A stretch of 6,963 nucleotides of DNA from an uncultured bacterium (GTDB lineage Bacteria > Cyanobacteriota > Vampirovibrionia > Gastranaerophilales > Gastranaerophilaceae), in contig USOK01000083.1 in NCBI GenBank assembly GCA_900556295.1, forward strand, positions 1-6,963, read 5' to 3'. Position 1 is the first letter of the stretch; each line of letters opens with the position of its first letter. Shown here piece by piece: positions 5,720-6,963 of this stretch. The translations under genes were made by a program, and so were the position numbers. Under the pieces are notes generated by a model that was not told where the DNA came from, did no database searches, and saw nothing but the letters and a program-made list of their open reading frames with translations.

Positions 5720-5725
5720 CTAGTT

Positions 5726-6865
5726 ATGGATAGAAAAGAATTTATTAATGCAAAACGTATCGTTTTCAAATTTGGGACAAATATTTTAAGAGGTGACGAC
5801 GGCTATGTTTCGTTACCAAGAATTTTTTCATTCATCGAAGATTTATCACATCTTGCAAGAATGGGAAAAGAAGTTATTGTAGTAACATCGGGTGCTGTAG
5901 GTTTAGGCAAAAAACGTCTTGGAATAGATAGCACAGAAGGTGTTGCCTTAAAACAAGCTTGTGCCGCTATTGGACAGGGCAAATTGATGTCCATTTATGA
6001 AAGCGGATTTGATACGTATGGTCTTATCGCTTCTCAAATACTTTTGACAGAAGATGATTTTTCTCTTCGCCAAAGGTATTTGAGCCTAAGAACAACTTTG
6101 AACAAACTTTTGGAACTTGGAGTGATTCCAATTATTAATCAAAATGATACCGTTTCGACTGTTGAAGTTCATCCTCATTACGAACACATGCAGGTTTGCT
6201 TCTCTGATAACGATAAGCTTTCGGCTCTAGTAGCAAGTGAACTTGATGCTGATTTGTTGGTGATTTTATCAGATGTTGAGGGGCTTTATGACAAGAACCC
6301 AAAATCAAATCCTGATGCAAAAATTATCAGAAAAGTAGACGAAGTTACAGAAAAAATTCTTGCTCTCGGAACTGATGCCTCAGAAGGAGGCAGAGGCGGA
6401 ATGCGAACAAAACTTAAAGCTGCGCAAATGGTAACTCGTTTTGGTGGCAGAGTTTTGATTGCAAATGGAAAAATCCCTTATGTAATTAAAAAAATCTTTA
6501 CTGGCGAAGAAATTGGAACAATGTTTATTCCACAAACAGAAGGCTTGTCTGATAAAAAACGCTGGATTGGTTATGCTACAAATATTATCGGTCAAATTGT
6601 AGTAAATGATGGTGCAAAAAAAGCATTATTGGCTCAAAAAAGCCTACTTCCAATCGGAGTTTGCGAGGTAATAAACGAGTTTAATAAAGGGGATGTTGTT
6701 TCCATTTTGGATGAAAACCGAAACGAAATTGCACGTGGAATTGTCAACTACGCATCAGATTCCTGCAGACGAGTAATCGGATGCCATTCCGACAATATTA
6801 TGGAAATTCTTGGATTTAAAAACTATGACGCTATTATTACGAGAGATAATATAACGTTGTTGTAA
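5726..6865 (+). CDS. proB: Glutamate 5-kinase ProB with C-terminal PUA domain
   Basis: Phosphorylates L-glutamate to gamma-glutamyl phosphate, the first and usually feedback-inhibited step of proline synthesis. It is cytosolic. The amino-acid kinase domain has KFGTNIL (15-21), VTSGAVGLG (53-61), IINQNDTV (136-143), FSDNDKLSALVA (159-170), LSDVEGLYDKNP (181-192) and GGMRTKLKAA (224-233). A PUA domain follows, from about residue 280 to the end. The total of 379 residues is normal for the two-domain form. ATG 5726 is preferred over an upstream in-frame TTG at 5708, because that TTG lies upstream of the -10 and would add residues absent from the family. No Shine-Dalgarno is present, so the transcript is probably leaderless. 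proA is not in the window and may lie elsewhere or beyond the right edge. Confidence 0.97.
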   Translation: MDRKEFINAKRIVFKFGTNILRGDDGYVSLPRIFSFIEDLSHLARMGKEVIVVTSGAVGLGKKRLGIDSTEGVALKQACAAIGQGKLMSIYESGFDTYGLIASQILLTEDDFSLRQRYLSLRTTLNKLLELGVIPIINQNDTVSTVEVHPHYEHMQVCFSDNDKLSALVASELDADLLVILSDVEGLYDKNPKSNPDAKIIRKVDEVTEKILALGTDASEGGRGGMRTKLKAAQMVTRFGGRVLIANGKIPYVIKKIFTGEEIGTMFIPQTEGLSDKKRWIGYATNIIGQIVVNDGAKKALLAQKSLLPIGVCEVINEFNKGDVVSILDENRNEIARGIVNYASDSCRRVIGCHSDNIMEILGFKNYDAIITRDNITLL

Positions 6866-6963
6866 GTAGTTCCAAGATGCAAATCTGGTATGAAACAGGT
6901 TCAGATGCTAAGATGCAAAGAGGCGTAGAGGCAAAGTCGGTTACATAGAGGTAGGTTCGGTAC
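6866..6963 (+). repeat. Repeat-rich region after proB, with start of a fourth REP-like element
   Basis: No gene is seen. AAGATGCAAA occurs at 6874-6883 and 6910-6919. GCTAAGATGCAAAG (6907-6920) and GCAAAGTCGGT (6931-6941) are exact inverted copies of words in the alr-lpd gap. GTAGGTTCGGTAC (6951-6963) has the GTAG head and first arm of a REP-like palindrome and is cut by the window end. No T-tailed hairpin follows proB within the window. Confidence 0.6.

Noticed and set aside
5708..5725. Upstream TTG start for proB
   Set aside because: It lies upstream of the TATAAT at 5714-5719 and has no ribosome binding site. The ATG at 5726 fits the family N-terminus.

Overview
The window is AT-rich chromosomal DNA from a bacterium that probably has an outer membrane. 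The best guess at its identity is a gut-type non-photosynthetic cyanobacterial relative (Gastranaerophilales / Melainabacteria). This rests on the prepilin start HAFTLAEVLITLGIIGVV, a type I signal peptide on two small exported proteins, low GC, and gene-poor gaps holding GTAG-headed palindromes. Elusimicrobia or another low-GC Gram-negative group is not excluded. No tRNA, rRNA, CRISPR array or complete mobile element was seen.

Layout. Positions 1-491 (minus) hold the N-terminal 163 residues of an exported protein of unknown function, cut by the window edge. It lies downstream of lipA (lipoyl synthase, 564-1406, minus). A short divergent promoter region (1407-1501) separates lipA from a plus-strand pair: an 80-residue exported basic protein (1502-1744) and a type IV pilin-like protein (1833-2576). 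The pilin frame is disconnected from the only well-placed ribosome binding site and start (GTG 1759) by an 11-G tract. A tract of 9 or 12 G would join them, so this looks like a phase-variable switch or a homopolymer error. The pilin gene ends 2 bases from the convergent lpd-like gene (2579-3844, minus). Lpd and LipA both serve lipoylated complexes: LipA makes the cofactor and Lpd reoxidises it. This Lpd is about 26 residues shorter than normal between its ATGR and GD motifs.

A 240-base gap (3845-4084) follows. It carries three minus-oriented REP-like palindromes of one architecture (RTAG + 8-bp-stem hairpin + A) but different stem sequences, plus short degenerate repeats. Related words recur at the right end (6866-6963) with the start of a fourth element. 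Next come alr (alanine racemase, 4085-5209, minus), a divergent small PQ-loop/SemiSWEET-like membrane protein (5329-5646, plus) and proB (glutamate 5-kinase with PUA domain, 5726-6865, plus).

Expression. lipA, alr and proB each have a -10-like hexamer ending 6-7 bases before the start codon and no Shine-Dalgarno sequence, so all three probably make leaderless mRNAs. The other genes have recognisable ribosome binding sites. The metabolic genes cover lipoylation, D-alanine for the cell wall and the first step of proline synthesis, and do not form one pathway. The accessory interest lies in the poly-G pilin locus, the REP-like elements, the shortened Lpd and the leaderless starts.
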